Positions 36,436-47,526 of a DNA stretch of 64,000 bases are shown here, piece after piece. The notes under the pieces are model-generated. The model saw nothing but the letters and a program-made list of their open reading frames with translations, had not been told where the DNA came from and did no database searches. Source of the stretch: Verrucomicrobiota bacterium. Lineage in GTDB: Bacteria; Verrucomicrobiota; Verrucomicrobiia; Chthoniobacterales; Chthoniobacteraceae. The stretch covers positions 1 through 64,000 of the forward strand of contig VFJQ01000013.1 in assembly GCA_009885995.1 (NCBI GenBank). Reading direction: 5' to 3'. Positions within the stretch are counted from its first letter, which is position 1, and the number at the start of each line of letters is the position of its first letter. Made by a program: the position numbers and the translations under genes.

Positions 36436-37545
36436 ATGTCCCTCACCGAAATCCTCCGCGCCGAAATCGCTGCCCATGGGCCAATGCTCTTTCGCGATTT
36501 CATGGCGCGCGCTCTCTACGACCCCGCGCACGGCTACTATGCCAGCGGCCGCGCGCGCATCGGCAGGAAAGGGGACTACTTCACCAGTGTGAGTGTCGGC
36601 CCGCTCTTCGGCGCGCTGCTCGCTCGGCAATTCGCCGAGGTCTGGGAAAAGCTGGGCCGCCCCGCCGACTTCACGCTCGTCGAGCAAGGCGCCCACGACG
36701 GTTCGCTCGCTGCCGACGTGCTCGCCGCACTGCCCGCGGAAATGCCCGCGCGCCTCACGATCGTCGAGCCTTCGCCGCACTGGCGCTGTTTGCAGCAGGC
36801 GAAGCTCGCGGGTCGCGACGTCCGCTGGGTGGACGACGTCGCCGCGATCGATCCCTTCACTGGCGTGCATTTCTCGAACGAACTCCCCGACGCCTTCCCC
36901 GTGCATCTCGTCCACCGTAGCTGCGACGCCCTCGTCGCAGGAAGTGCCTGCGGCGCCCCCGCCGCAGACGCCTGGCGCGAACGCGCCGTCGTTCTCGACG
37001 GCGACCGCTTCGTCTTCGCCGACGTGCCGCTTTCCACCGAACGCCTTCGCGCGCACCTACCCGACGCGCCGGAAGGCTCCATCGCCGAGGTGAATCTCGC
37101 CTCGCTCGACTGGATCGCCGCGCTCGCCCCGAAGCTCACGCGCGGCCTCGTGCTGGTCATCGACTACGGCCATACGCGCGCCGATCGCCCCGCAGCCGCG
37201 ACGCTCGAAGCCATCGCCGCGCACCGCCGCGTGGACCCGCTCGAAAATCCCGGCGCAGCCGATCTCACCGCCCACGTCGATTTCACCGCGCTCGCTGCCG
37301 CCAGCGATCTCGACGTGCTCGGCTTCACCGACCAGCACCACTACCTCACCGGCCTCGCCCGCCTGCATTTCGTCGAAGGCGTGCCGCCCGCTCCGCGCGA
37401 CATGCGCGCTTTCCAGACGCTCGCGCATCCCACGCTGCTCGGGCGATCCTTCAAGGTGCTTGCACTCGGCCGGGGATTGGAAGGTCAGCTCGCCGGCTTC
37501 GCCTTCGCCCGCGATGCGCTCCGCGCCTTGGGCTTGGATGGCTGA
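36436..37545 (+). CDS. class I SAM-dependent methyltransferase, MidA/NDUFAF7 family
   Basis: A 369-aa protein with the DUF185 (MidA) signatures: F-R-D-F-M-A-R-A-L-Y-D-P-x-x-G-Y-Y near the N-terminus, G-D-Y-F-T-S-V-S-V-G-P-L-F-G, the SAM-binding V-E-Q-G-A-H-D-G-S-L-A, S-N-E-L-P-D-A-F-P and a late V-I-D-Y-G-H. The mitochondrial homologue methylates an arginine of complex I. The bacterial substrate is not established. Its 3' end overlaps the convergent uvrA 3' end by 61 bp. Confidence 0.9.
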   Translation: MSLTEILRAEIAAHGPMLFRDFMARALYDPAHGYYASGRARIGRKGDYFTSVSVGPLFGALLARQFAEVWEKLGRPADFTLVEQGAHDGSLAADVLAALPAEMPARLTIVEPSPHWRCLQQAKLAGRDVRWVDDVAAIDPFTGVHFSNELPDAFPVHLVHRSCDALVAGSACGAPAADAWRERAVVLDGDRFVFADVPLSTERLRAHLPDAPEGSIAEVNLASLDWIAALAPKLTRGLVLVIDYGHTRADRPAAATLEAIAAHRRVDPLENPGAADLTAHVDFTALAAASDLDVLGFTDQHHYLTGLARLHFVEGVPPAPRDMRAFQTLAHPTLLGRSFKVLALGRGLEGQLAGFAFARDALRALGLDG

Positions 37546-40500
37546 AGCACCCCGCGCAGGAACGGCGCCGTGCGGCTCGACTTGCACGCAGCGATCTCCT
37601 CCGGCGTCCCGCACGCGACGAGTTCGCCGCCCGCGTCGCCAGCCTCCGGACCGATATCGATCACGTAGTCCGCATCCGCGATCACACTCAGGTGATGCTC
37701 GATCACGATGACCGTGTGCCCGTCATCCACGAGCCGGTGCAGCACCTTTAGTAACTCGGCCACGTCCGCCGGGTGGAGCCCGATGGTCGGTTCTTCGAGC
37801 AAGTAGAGCGTCGATTTCCCATCGCTCACACCGCGCAACTTCGCCGTCTCACTGCGGCCGAGCCCGCGCGTGAGTTCGCTCACGAGCTTGAGCCGCTGTG
37901 CCTCGCCGCCGCTGAGCGTCGGGCTGGCTTGGCCGAGGTGCAGGTAGCCGAGCCCGGTGTCGCAGAGGAGCTGAAGCGGACGATGAATCTTCCGCTGCGC
38001 GCTGAAAAACTCCGCCGCCTGCTCCAGCGTCATGTCCATCACGTCGCCGATGCTGCGGTCGTTCCAGAGCACTTCGAGCGTCGCGGAGTTGTAGCGTTTC
38101 CCGTGGCAGTCGGAGCAGGGGATGTAGCTCGTCGGTAGGAAGTTCATCTCGATCTTGATCACTCCCTGTCCCGCGCAAGTCTCGCAGCGTCCACCATCCG
38201 TGTTGAACGAGAAGCGGCTCGCCGTGTGCCCGCGCATCCGCGAGAGCGGCACTTGCGCGTAGAGCTTACGGATTTCGTCGAAGACGCCGAGATACGTCGC
38301 CGGCGTCGAGCGCGAGGTCTTGCCGATGGGCGACTGATCGACCTCGTAAATCGCGGCGAGATGCTCCGCGCCGCGCACACCGGTGGACTTCTTCGCGCCG
38401 CGAGCGAGTGCAGCTGTGACAGCGGGCTTGAGCACGCCGCGCATGAGCGAGCTCTTGCCGGAACCGGATACGCCGGTGATGACCGTGAGACGGCGCAGCG
38501 GGAAGCGCACATCGATGTCCTTGAGGTTGTTCGTCCGTGCACCGCGCACCTCCAGCCACTGCTCCGCTGCCGCCCGCCGTTCGCCGCGCGTGGGATGCAC
38601 GAGCGGTTCGCGCAACCACCGCCCGGTGGTCGAGCCCGGACAGCGCTGGATCTCCGCGAGCGTGCCGCATGCGACGACTTCGCCGCCGCGCGTGCCCGCG
38701 CCGGGCCCGAGATCGATAATTGTATCGGCCGCGCGCATCGTGTCCTCGTCGTGTTCGACGACGACGAGCGAGTTCCCCTTCGCCTTGAGTGCCATGAGCG
38801 TCGCGAGCAGGCGCTCATTGTCGCGTGCGTGCAAGCCGATGGTCGGCTCGTCGAGCACGTAGAGCACGCCGCGCAGATTCGAACCGAGCTGCGCCGCAAG
38901 CCGGATGCGCTGGGACTCGCCGCCGCTGAGTGTCTTCGCCGAGCGGTTCAGCGCGAGGTAATCGAGCCCCACCTGGCCCATGAAGCTGAGCCGCTGCGTG
39001 ATCTCGGGCAGGATATCCGCCGCGATGATCTTTGCCGAGCCGGCGAACTTGAGCACCTGCGCCCACGCGAGCACGTCGCGCGACGACAGCGCCGCGATGT
39101 GCCCGATGGAATGCTCCCGCAACCGCACCGCGCGCGCGATGTCATTTAGCCGCACGCCGGCACAACTCGGACACGGCTGCGCCTCATCCTCATCGAGCCA
39201 TTCGTGCTGCCGCTCCTGGTCCATCTCGATCTCCAGTTGCGACTCCAGCCGCGGATCGACGTGCGCCTTCCACACCTCGCCAAAGCCGCGGCACTCCGCA
39301 CACCAGCCGTGCGGCGAGTTGAACGAGAACAGCCGCGGATCGAGTTCCTCGAACGATTGCCCGCACGACGGACAACTCATCTCGGTGCTGAGCACGTGCA
39401 GCTTCTTCTTCGCGTCGAGGATGCGCGCCGTGCCTTTGCCAAATTCGAGCGCGCGCCGCACATCATCGACGACCACATCGATCGAGTGTTCGCGAAAACG
39501 CTCCAGCTTCGGGAAGCGATCGACGTGCTCGAACTTCCCATCGACGAGCAACTCGGTGAAACCCTGCCGCTTCGCCCACGCTGCGACCTCCGTGTGAAAA
39601 CCTTTTCGCGCCTTCACGAGCGGCGCGAGCACCTTGATCTTCCCGCGCTTCGCCAGCGCCGCCGCCTTCGCGATCGCCGAGGCGACGCTCTGTTTCTCCA
39701 CCGCCACATCGCACTTCGGACAGAACTGCGTGCCGAGCTTCGCGAAGAGCAACCGCAGAAAGTGATACACCTCCGTCACCGTCGCGACGGTCGATTTCCC
39801 GCCGCCCTGCGTGATGCGCTGCTCGATTGCCACGCTCGGCGGCAGCCCGGAGATCGAGTCCACGTCCGGCTTCTCGAGCTGCTCGACGAACTGCCGCGCG
39901 TAGGTGGACATCGAGTCGAGAAAGCGCCGCTGGCCTTCCGCGAAGAGGATGTCGAACGCGAGCGTCGATTTCCCCGAACCGCTTAGGCCAGTGATGACGA
40001 CGAGTTCGTCGCGCGGCACTTCGACGTCGATGTTCTTGAGGTTGTGCTGCCGCGCGCCGCGGATGGTGATGGAGTTCTCAGTGTTCAGTGCCCGCTGCAC
40101 AGTGGCTTCTTCTGCGACGCGCAAACTTTCCTCGGACTGCGCACTGAACACTGAACGCTGAACACTGAGCGCCTCGCGTAAGAATCTCCCCGTGTGCGAC
40201 TCCTCCACGCGTGCCACTTCCTCCGGCGTGCCCGTCGCGACGACTTCGCCGCCCATCGCGCCGGCTTCCGGGCCGAGATCGATCACGTGGTCCGCGCATT
40301 TGATGACCTCGAGATTGTGCTCGATCACGAGCACGCTGTGGCCGCGCTCGACGAGGCGATCGAGCACACGCACGAGCAGCGCGATGTCGTCGAAGTGCAG
40401 CCCGGTCGTCGGTTCGTCGAAGATGAGCAGGCAGTTCGCTTCGTCGCGGCGGGTCAGGCGCTCGACGAGCTTGAGCCGCTGCGATTCGCCGCCGGAGAGG

Positions 40501-42956
40501 ACGTTGAGCGGCTGGCCGAGCCGGAGGTAACCGAGACCGACTTCCTCCAGCACGCGCAGAGGCTCGGCGACTTTCGCGGCATCGTGCGCGGCGAAGAACG
40601 CGATGGCCGACGTGACGGTCATCTCCAGCACGTCGTGGATCGACTTCCCGCCGAACTTCACCGCGAGAATGTGCGGCTGGTAGCGCCGGCCTTCGCACTC
40701 GGGGCAGCGGATGAAGACGTCGCTGAGAAACTGCATCTCGATCTTCTCGAAGCCGCTGCCACCGCAGCGTTCGCAGCGACCGGTGCCGGTGTTGAACGAG
40801 AACGCGCCAGGCGTGAGCCCCGCGGTGCGCGCGTCGGGCGACCCGGCGAAGAGTTCGCGGATCGGATCGAACACGCCGAGGTAGAGCGCCGGGCTGGAGC
40901 GTGGCGAGCGGGCGAGGGGACTTTGATCGACCATCACCACCTGCGCGATCTGCTCCGCTCCGCTCAGCTTGCGACACGCGCCGGGCTGGTCTTCGCCAGC
41001 TAGGTTTTTTGCTCGGAGGAGATTCCCGTAGAGCACGTCGTGCACGAGCGTGCTCTTGCCCGACCCGGACACGCCGGTGATGCACGCGAAGACGCCGAGC
41101 GGGAAGCCTACGTCGATGCCGCGCAGGTTGTGTTCGCTCGCGCCTTCGACGTGCAGCCAGCCGCGCGGCGGGCGGCGCTTTGTCGGCACGGGGATGCCTT
41201 TGCGCCCGGAGAGGTAGTCGGCGGTGAGCGTCTTGCGCAGCGTCTTGAGCGGTCCATTGAAGACCAACTCGCCGCCTGCTTCGCCGCGCCCGGGGCCGAG
41301 CTCGACAAGATGATCCGCAGCGCGGATGACGCTTTCCTCGTGCTCGACGACGAGCAGCGTGTTGCCTTTGTCGCGCAGGTTTTTCATCACGCGGATGAGT
41401 TGGCCGGTGTCGCGTGGGTGCAGGCCGATACTGGGCTCATCGAGGACAAAGAGCGTGTTTACCAGCGACGCGCCGAGGCACGTCGTGAGGTTCACGCGTT
41501 CGAGCTCGCCCCCGCTGAGCGTTCGCGTCGGGCGATCGAGCGAGAGGTAGCTGAGGCCGACTTCGATGAGGTAGCGCAGGCGGCTGGTGACCTCGCTTGC
41601 GAGCGTCGCGGTGGTCGAGTCGCCAGCAGTGGGTTGATTGCCAAGCGTCGCGAGCAGCCCGTTCACCGGCAGCGCCATCAGCTCCGGCAGGGTCTTTCCG
41701 CCGAGGCGGAAGTTGAGCGTTGCCGGCTGGTAACGGCCGCCGTGGCAGACGGGGCATTGCGCGTAGTTGCGGTAGCGGCTCAGCAGCACGCGGACGTGCA
41801 TTTTGTAAGCCTTCGACTCGAGCCAATCGAAGAACCCCTTCACTCCATACCACAGGCTCTCGTCCCATTCGCCGCTGTCGCCAATCAGCGCGGGTCGCTC
41901 GCCTTTGATCACCCAGTCCTGGTCGCGCTTCGGCAGCTCGGCGAAGGGCGTCTTCACATCCACGCCACGCTCCGCGGCGCAGCGCATGAGGTCGCGCTGG
42001 CACTGCTGGCCGTTCTCGGTCTGAAAGGGTTTCACCACGCCGGCCTTGATGCTCAGCGAGCGATCGGGAAGCGCGCGATCGAGATCGATCGTGATCGTGC
42101 GCCCAAAGCCGCGGCACGTCGGGCACGCGCCGAGCGGGTGATTGAAGCTGAACAGCCCCGGTGATGGCGGCGTGATATCGACATCGCAGTGCGCACAGTG
42201 CCAGCCGGTGGAGAACGGCTGGCCGATGGTGATCTTGCCTTTGCCAAACCGCAGCGCAGTCTCCACCGCCTCGGTGAGCCGCGAGCGGTTCGCGTCGCTG
42301 ATCGCCACGCGGTCCTGGATTACCTGCACGACCGCCGGCAGACGCATCGCGCACGGCTCGTCGGTGCGGACGATTTCGCCGTCGAGCAGCACGCGGAGAA
42401 AGCCCTGCTGCTTCACGAAGTCGAAGAACTCCCCGGGCTTCGTGCCGGGCGGGACGGGAACACCGAACGTCACGAGCACGCTGTCGCCGACGTGCTGCGC
42501 GAAGACTTGATCGACGATGCTGCGCGCCGTCTCGGGTCGGATACCTTGTGCGCAACTCGGGCAATGCGCGGTGACGACGCGCGGCAGCAGCAGCTTCAAG
42601 TAGTCGTTGATCTCCGTCATCGTGCCGACGGTCGAGCGCGTGGTCTTGACCAGATTGCTCTGCTCGATGGCGATCGCCGGCGGGATGCCGCGGATCGCAT
42701 CGACCTTCGGCTTATCCATGCGCTCGAGGAACTGCCGCGTGTAAGGCGAGAACGTCTCGACGTAACGCCGCTGCCCCTCGGCGTAGATCGTGTCGAAGGC
42801 GAACGACGACTTGCCCGAGCCGCTCGGACCGGAGACGACGATCAGCTTCCCGAGCGGCAGATCGAGGTCGAAGCCCTTGAGGTTATTCTGCCGCGCGCCG
42901 CGGACTTCGATGCAGTCCGGGCTGGCGACGATGGTGAGCGGTTTCTTCACAGGCAA
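37485..42956 (-). CDS. uvrA: tandem-fused excinuclease subunit UvrA (two complete UvrA copies in one chain)
   Basis: An 1823-aa protein, twice the usual ~940 aa. Four ATP-binding loops are present (G-P-S-G-S-G-K-S at 43-50, [24 protein letters not shown]) and four ABC signatures (each L-S-G-G-E). Zinc-module cysteine pairs occur in both halves (for example C-x-x-C-x-G-x-G). Half 1 spans about 1-930, half 2 about 962-1805, with a linker at 934-959 encoded by a CACTGAA-type repeat. Since UvrA works as a dimer that scans DNA for lesions, the fusion is probably an obligate pseudo-dimer. The gene converges on the methyltransferase. Confidence 0.93.
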   Translation of the reverse strand: MPVKKPLTIVASPDCIEVRGARQNNLKGFDLDLPLGKLIVVSGPSGSGKSSFAFDTIYAEGQRRYVETFSPYTRQFLERMDKPKVDAIRGIPPAIAIEQSNLVKTTRSTVGTMTEINDYLKLLLPRVVTAHCPSCAQGIRPETARSIVDQVFAQHVGDSVLVTFGVPVPPGTKPGEFFDFVKQQGFLRVLLDGEIVRTDEPCAMRLPAVVQVIQDRVAISDANRSRLTEAVETALRFGKGKITIGQPFSTGWHCAHCDVDITPPSPGLFSFNHPLGACPTCRGFGRTITIDLDRALPDRSLSIKAGVVKPFQTENGQQCQRDLMRCAAERGVDVKTPFAELPKRDQDWVIKGERPALIGDSGEWDESLWYGVKGFFDWLESKAYKMHVRVLLSRYRNYAQCPVCHGGRYQPATLNFRLGGKTLPELMALPVNGLLATLGNQPTAGDSTTATLASEVTSRLRYLIEVGLSYLSLDRPTRTLSGGELERVNLTTCLGASLVNTLFVLDEPSIGLHPRDTGQLIRVMKNLRDKGNTLLVVEHEESVIRAADHLVELGPGRGEAGGELVFNGPLKTLRKTLTADYLSGRKGIPVPTKRRPPRGWLHVEGASEHNLRGIDVGFPLGVFACITGVSGSGKSTLVHDVLYGNLLRAKNLAGEDQPGACRKLSGAEQIAQVVMVDQSPLARSPRSSPALYLGVFDPIRELFAGSPDARTAGLTPGAFSFNTGTGRCERCGGSGFEKIEMQFLSDVFIRCPECEGRRYQPHILAVKFGGKSIHDVLEMTVTSAIAFFAAHDAAKVAEPLRVLEEVGLGYLRLGQPLNVLSGGESQRLKLVERLTRRDEANCLLIFDEPTTGLHFDDIALLVRVLDRLVERGHSVLVIEHNLEVIKCADHVIDLGPEAGAMGGEVVATGTPEEVARVEESHTGRFLREALSVQRSVFSAQSEESLRVAEEATVQRALNTENSITIRGARQHNLKNIDVEVPRDELVVITGLSGSGKSTLAFDILFAEGQRRFLDSMSTYARQFVEQLEKPDVDSISGLPPSVAIEQRITQGGGKSTVATVTEVYHFLRLLFAKLGTQFCPKCDVAVEKQSVASAIAKAAALAKRGKIKVLAPLVKARKGFHTEVAAWAKRQGFTELLVDGKFEHVDRFPKLERFREHSIDVVVDDVRRALEFGKGTARILDAKKKLHVLSTEMSCPSCGQSFEELDPRLFSFNSPHGWCAECRGFGEVWKAHVDPRLESQLEIEMDQERQHEWLDEDEAQPCPSCAGVRLNDIARAVRLREHSIGHIAALSSRDVLAWAQVLKFAGSAKIIAADILPEITQRLSFMGQVGLDYLALNRSAKTLSGGESQRIRLAAQLGSNLRGVLYVLDEPTIGLHARDNERLLATLMALKAKGNSLVVVEHDEDTMRAADTIIDLGPGAGTRGGEVVACGTLAEIQRCPGSTTGRWLREPLVHPTRGERRAAAEQWLEVRGARTNNLKDIDVRFPLRRLTVITGVSGSGKSSLMRGVLKPAVTAALARGAKKSTGVRGAEHLAAIYEVDQSPIGKTSRSTPATYLGVFDEIRKLYAQVPLSRMRGHTASRFSFNTDGGRCETCAGQGVIKIEMNFLPTSYIPCSDCHGKRYNSATLEVLWNDRSIGDVMDMTLEQAAEFFSAQRKIHRPLQLLCDTGLGYLHLGQASPTLSGGEAQRLKLVSELTRGLGRSETAKLRGVSDGKSTLYLLEEPTIGLHPADVAELLKVLHRLVDDGHTVIVIEHHLSVIADADYVIDIGPEAGDAGGELVACGTPEEIAACKSSRTAPFLRGVLQPSKPKARSASRAKAKPAS
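40078..40154. repeat. inverted repeat inside the uvrA fusion linker
   Basis: Arms TCAGTGTTCAGTGC (40078-40091) and GCACTGAACACTGA (40141-40154) are perfect reverse complements, 49 nt apart. The right arm continues into a further CTGAACACTGA copy. It lies in frame in uvrA and encodes linker residues about 934-959. Its CAGTG-rich unit is reminiscent of the repeat at 36354-36433. Confidence 0.65.
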
Positions 42957-43001
42957 AGGACGCGCACGCTCACCCGGCGCGTTCCCATTCGCAACCGGAC
43001 G

Positions 43002-46000
43002 CTACGGCACGACCGTGAGTTGCACGCTGCCCGCGTCGGTCGTGCCGAGGAAAAATCCCGCGCCGCGATTGTCGCGCTGGATGAGCACGCCGCGGAATTT
43101 TACCCGCTTGCTCACAGGCCTGATCGCGCCGCTGAACAGGCCGGTGCGCGGCGCGAAGCTGAGCGTCGCCCTGGCCACGTTGCTGGCGGGATCGGGTCGC
43201 GGGCGGCCATTGACGATGTCGAAGCGGGACTCGAGCGCGGCAAAAAGTCCGCCGCGATCGAATGCGGCTGCGACTTGCGATCCGTCCGGCACATTGAGCG
43301 GCGGCGTCTGCGGCGTGTAGCGCCCGCCGAATGCAGTGAGCGTCGTCGAGAAGCCGGTGGCAAAGCGTGTCTGGCGGAGGAGGACGGGCTTCTCCCAGCG
43401 GGTCGTCGTCCCGGCTGCGGCATCGACTTCACCCGTGCCGGCGAGATGCAGCGTGCCGTCGATCACCCCGGTCTTGCCTTTGTAGGGCTGGGAGAAAAAC
43501 GGGAGCAGGCCGCCGGGATCGACGGTCGATTTCTTCGAGAACGCAGTCCCATCCGGCAGCACGCCGATGAGCGTCGCGCGCGCGGTCCTGCCTTGGCGGA
43601 TCAAGCCGAAGCCGCTGCCGGCCGGCAGACCGTCACCGGCGATGGGGTCTGCGATTTCGTCGGGTGTGAAGCGCACGGTGAATGCGCTCGCCGGGCGTTG
43701 GACGCCCGCGGCAAAAAAGCCCTGGCCGGCGCGGAGGATGAGCGTGCGGCCGTTGAACGTGATGCGGCCCTCGACGCCGGCGGGCACCGTGCGGATCTGG
43801 CCGGATAAGCGGTCGCGGTCGCCGCGCACCGTCGTGTCGCGATCGGCTGCGAGTCGGCCTCGCACCGGGATCGAGCGCGCGCCGAGTTCGAAGCGCGCTG
43901 TGAAAGTCCTGCGCCGCGTCAGCGCGAGGCTCGCGAAGCCCGCCGCGAGCCGATCGGCTGCCGCGGCGGCGGGCGCGCCCTCGCGTGCCGCAGCTGTGGC
44001 GCCGGTGGTGTCGTCCTCGAAAAGCAGCCCCGCATATTCCCCCGAGACCACCGCCGCGACCATCACGTTGACCGTGGCAGTGGCGGTTTCGCCGAGGCCG
44101 TCGCTGACTGTGTAGGTGAAGGAGTCGCGGTCGATGAACCCCGTGCCCGGCGTATAGACGAGTGTGCTGCCGACGAGATCGACCGAGCCAAGGGAGCCTT
44201 GCGTGTAGCTGTCGATCGTCAGCGGGTCGCCGTCGGGTTCGAGATCGTTGGCCAGCACGTCGCCGACGAATGCATCCGTCGCGCTTTCCGCGAGGATCGC
44301 GTCGGTCTGTGGCTGCGGTTTGCCGTTGAGGAGAGTGAAAGGAATGGGCGTGCCCGTGATCGTGACGGCGTCGCTGCCGAAGCCGACGCGCGCGTGGAAT
44401 TGGAACGTGTAAGTGCGGTGGCCGCGCAGGGCCGTCAGCGTTTGTTCGAGCATCTGCGTCCCGTAAAAGCCGTCGATGGTGACATGGGTGGTCTCCTGGT
44501 CGAGCGGGCCGACGCCTTCGCCGTAAGTGAACCAATACTCACCGCCGTAGCCGTTCGACATGAGGCTCGCGTTGAGCGTGACGGAGTTCGCGAGCACGTC
44601 GCTCGCGATCGTGGTGCTGCCGGTGGCCAGCGTGGTCGTGGCGAAGCGGAAGAGCGCCCCGCCGCCCTGCGGACCGCCGCGCGCGGTCACGCCGTAGAGC
44701 GCGCCGTCCGGGCCGAGTTTGAGGCCGCCGCTTGGCGCGAAACCGACGGCGTCGGATTGCGCGCCGCCACGAAACTCGTAGGCGACGGTGAAGGTGTTGA
44801 TGCCGTCGATGCGGACGAGCACGCCGCCGCTGTCGAAGCCGCCGTCGCTGAGCAGAGCATAGACGCGCCCTTGCGAGTCGCGTGCCAGCGGAGCCACCCG
44901 CTGGAATGCGCCGGCCACATCCTCGCTGCGCAACTCGGCCACGAGTTCCACCGTCCCGTCGAGCTTCAACCGGAGCACCTTGTTGATTGCGTCCTCCGTC
45001 GGCACCCCGCCGAGGAACAGAAAGCTCCCGCCCGGCTCCGGCAGCAGCGGGCCGCGCGGGTTCACGCTGCCCGCGGGCGACGCGCTGCCGCCGAACTCCA
45101 CGAGTGTGGTCACCGCCCCTGCCGGCGTGACGCGGAAGATCGCTCCGCTTTCATTCGTCCCGCCCTCCGGCAGCGCGCCGAGGAGATTGCCACTCCCGTC
45201 CAGTGCGAGGCCGCCCTCGATGAAGGTCTGCCCGAGCCCGAGCGGAGCGACGCGGAAGATGATATTGAGCGGGCCTGAGAAGCGATACAGCGCCGGTTCG
45301 TCGTCGAAACTCGACCCTGAGTTCATCGCGAGGCCGTAGAAATTTCCGGAGCCGTCGGATAACAGACCTTCCTTCGGAAAGCGGGCCGGTGTGTCTGCTA
45401 CGTTGGCGCTGTCGCGAAAGCTGGCGCGGTCATTCACGATGCCGGAGGAGTCGATTTGCAAGATGCGCCCTTTGCCCTCGGTGCCGCCGGAGCTTTGCGT
45501 GAGCAGCACCGAGCTGCCCGGCTCCTCGAACGCGAGCGGCTGGCTGTCATCGTGGATGAAGTCGCTCGGCAGCGCAGCGAGCAGGCTGAGCGGACCGGAG
45601 GAGGGTCGTTTGAAAACAGTGCCGGTGAGACTTGTGCCGCCTTCCGAGGCGTAGCCGTAAAGGGTGCCGTCTTGCGCGAAGACGACCTGCCCATTCGGCG
45701 TCGCGCCGGTGCCGGTGCCTCCGTCGGGCAAGGGAATGGCAAACAGAGTCGGCGTGCCGTTTGCGTCGGCTTGGTAGAGCGAGCCGAAGATCGAGCCGAT
45801 GAACCCGCCCGCACCATCCGCCAGCGGCCCGGCCTCCGTATAGTAAGACGTGGTGATCGGCGGCGCGATGCTGTCGAACAGGCTCAACTCGTCGATCACG
45901 CCTGCCTCGGACACGCTGAAGAGACCGCCGGCGTCGCCGTTCGAGACCGATTGGAAAGCGACGAGCAATTTGCCCGAGGCCAGCACGGCGAGGCCGGTGG

Positions 46001-46982
46001 TCGGAGAGCTGATGAATCCGCCGTTGCTCGCCTGGCTGAAGGTCAGCAGGCGGCTCGCCGCGCCGACGAGCGGCAACTGCCAGATGCCCGCAGCGCTGCC
46101 GATTTCCGTCGGCCCGACAAACAAACCATAGACTGCGCCGCTCGGCGTCTGCGCGAGTCGGCCCACGGGGTATGCGGCCTTCAGCGCGCCGGTGGGTCCG
46201 GTGAAAGCCGCCACGCTCGCGAACGTGACGACGCTCGTCGGCAGGATCGTCAGGCGAAAGATCGTGCCGAAGCCGAGCACGTCCGGGCTGCCCGCGGCTT
46301 TGCCGCCATAGAAAGTGGTGCCCACGAGCGTGCCGTCGGCCAGCTTCAGCAGCGGCGATCCCGGCGCTGCTCCGGGGAACTTTCCGGTGGTGCCGGTGAA
46401 ATTTAGGATCGTTTGAAACCGGCCCTCCGGCGACACGCGAAAGACCGTCCCATTGTCCACGTCCGGCCCGCCGTTGGCCGTCGTCCCGTAGAAATTCCCG
46501 TCATTCGCGCGAACTAGCCCCGCCGCCGGATTGATGCCGATCGCCGCTCCGAGGTAGCCGCTGAAATCGACCAGCGTCTCGACCGTGCCATCCAGCGCCA
46601 CACGGAAGACCGTGCCGCAGTTGGATCGCCCGCCGGAGCTCGTCACGCCGTAGAATTTGTCCAGGCCATCAAACGCCAACTGCCCCGCCGGATTCGCGCC
46701 GCGTGCGGCACCCTGCGGGTCGCCGAAATTCGCGAGGATCGTGATCGTGCCCGGCCCGCTCGACATCGAGGGCTCCACGCGAAAGAACGTCCCGCGCCCG
46801 AAGCGCCCGCCGCTCGACGCGACGCCGTAGAAATTCCCGTCAGGCCCGGGCACCACGCCCTGGGTGAGATTCGGGACGCCGGCGGAAAAGCCGTGGAGCA
46901 GCTCGGGTTTAAGCCCGTCCGCGCGAGTTGGAATCGAGGACAGAACGACTGCGAGCCAGCAAAGGGGACGAAGGACTTTCAT
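43002..46982 (-). CDS. GloVer-repeat (TIGR03803-type) secreted protein with cadherin-like and C-terminal beta domains
   Basis: A 1326-aa intact protein with a signal peptide (L-C-W-L-A-V-V-L-S-S-I-P-T-R-A-D). Residues about 25-830 are tandem units with G-P-D-G-N-F-Y-G-V, G-T-V-F-R-V and T-L-V-x-F cores. A fibronectin-like segment (about 845-930) follows, then a cadherin-like unit (V-L-A-N-D-L-E-P-D-G-D-P-L with Y-T-P-G-T-G-F-I-D-R-D-S-F-T-Y-T-V-S-D-G, about 940-1025) and a 300-residue C-terminal beta domain resembling that of the gene at the left edge. Predicted extracellular, probably a beta-propeller or solenoid adhesin; no enzyme motif. Complete reference for the broken copy at 1-3616. Confidence 0.85.
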   Translation of the reverse strand: MKVLRPLCWLAVVLSSIPTRADGLKPELLHGFSAGVPNLTQGVVPGPDGNFYGVASSGGRFGRGTFFRVEPSMSSGPGTITILANFGDPQGAARGANPAGQLAFDGLDKFYGVTSSGGRSNCGTVFRVALDGTVETLVDFSGYLGAAIGINPAAGLVRANDGNFYGTTANGGPDVDNGTVFRVSPEGRFQTILNFTGTTGKFPGAAPGSPLLKLADGTLVGTTFYGGKAAGSPDVLGFGTIFRLTILPTSVVTFASVAAFTGPTGALKAAYPVGRLAQTPSGAVYGLFVGPTEIGSAAGIWQLPLVGAASRLLTFSQASNGGFISSPTTGLAVLASGKLLVAFQSVSNGDAGGLFSVSEAGVIDELSLFDSIAPPITTSYYTEAGPLADGAGGFIGSIFGSLYQADANGTPTLFAIPLPDGGTGTGATPNGQVVFAQDGTLYGYASEGGTSLTGTVFKRPSSGPLSLLAALPSDFIHDDSQPLAFEEPGSSVLLTQSSGGTEGKGRILQIDSSGIVNDRASFRDSANVADTPARFPKEGLLSDGSGNFYGLAMNSGSSFDDEPALYRFSGPLNIIFRVAPLGLGQTFIEGGLALDGSGNLLGALPEGGTNESGAIFRVTPAGAVTTLVEFGGSASPAGSVNPRGPLLPEPGGSFLFLGGVPTEDAINKVLRLKLDGTVELVAELRSEDVAGAFQRVAPLARDSQGRVYALLSDGGFDSGGVLVRIDGINTFTVAYEFRGGAQSDAVGFAPSGGLKLGPDGALYGVTARGGPQGGGALFRFATTTLATGSTTIASDVLANSVTLNASLMSNGYGGEYWFTYGEGVGPLDQETTHVTIDGFYGTQMLEQTLTALRGHRTYTFQFHARVGFGSDAVTITGTPIPFTLLNGKPQPQTDAILAESATDAFVGDVLANDLEPDGDPLTIDSYTQGSLGSVDLVGSTLVYTPGTGFIDRDSFTYTVSDGLGETATATVNVMVAAVVSGEYAGLLFEDDTTGATAAAREGAPAAAAADRLAAGFASLALTRRRTFTARFELGARSIPVRGRLAADRDTTVRGDRDRLSGQIRTVPAGVEGRITFNGRTLILRAGQGFFAAGVQRPASAFTVRFTPDEIADPIAGDGLPAGSGFGLIRQGRTARATLIGVLPDGTAFSKKSTVDPGGLLPFFSQPYKGKTGVIDGTLHLAGTGEVDAAAGTTTRWEKPVLLRQTRFATGFSTTLTAFGGRYTPQTPPLNVPDGSQVAAAFDRGGLFAALESRFDIVNGRPRPDPASNVARATLSFAPRTGLFSGAIRPVSKRVKFRGVLIQRDNRGAGFFLGTTDAGSVQLTVVP

Positions 46983-47102
46983 AATCGGTGATGGCTCTCG
47001 GTGGGTCGTGTCACCGCGCGGGCACCGAGCACTCGCGCGACTCGATTCGCTTACGCCCCGCCCGTCGCCGGGTCAAGACTGCCTCTGCATTGACGGAGGC
47101 GG

Positions 47103-47426
47103 CTACTTGTCCTTCGCTGCCGCCTTCATTACGGCCGAAAGCTTGGAGACTTTCTGCCGCATGATTTTGCCAGACTTGAACTTCACCGTTGCCCTCGCAG
47201 GGATAACGAAGCTGCTGCCAGGTTGATTTGGATTTCGTCCGACGCGTGGCTTGGTCAGCCGCACCTCGAGGATGCCGAAGTTTCTCAACTCGACGGTGTC
47301 GCCCTTGGCGAGCGCGTCGGTGATGTGGTCGAGCGTCCGTTGCACCACATCAAAAACTTGATGCTGCACGAGCCCTGTTTCATTCGCGATTGCGACTACG
47401 AGTTCCCTTTTCGTAAGTGTTCCCAT
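47103..47426 (-). CDS. HU/IHF-family DNA-binding protein
   Basis: A 107-aa protein from the ATG at 47426 (six further codons upstream are possible). The N-terminal helices read T-K-R-E-L-V-V-A-I-A-N-E-T-G-L. The beta-arm region has V-E-L-R-N-F-G-I-L-E-V and G-R-N-P-N-Q-P-G-S-S-F-V-I-P, with the conserved N-P at the DNA-intercalating tip. A basic tail (K-L-S-A-V-M-K-A-A-A-K-D-K) extends beyond the usual 90 residues. Nucleoid architecture or bending of DNA is the known role. It stands between the GloVer gene and rnhC on the same strand. Confidence 0.92.
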   Translation of the reverse strand: MGTLTKRELVVAIANETGLVQHQVFDVVQRTLDHITDALAKGDTVELRNFGILEVRLTKPRVGRNPNQPGSSFVIPARATVKFKSGKIMRQKVSKLSAVMKAAAKDK

Positions 47427-47526
47427 AACGGCTGAGGCTTGCACCCCCGGTGGAATTTCGCAAGCCCGTCATGGAGAAAAAGTTCCGCGAGGTGTGTGAA
47501 ATAGCGCCTTCGCGGTTGGTGTGGGA

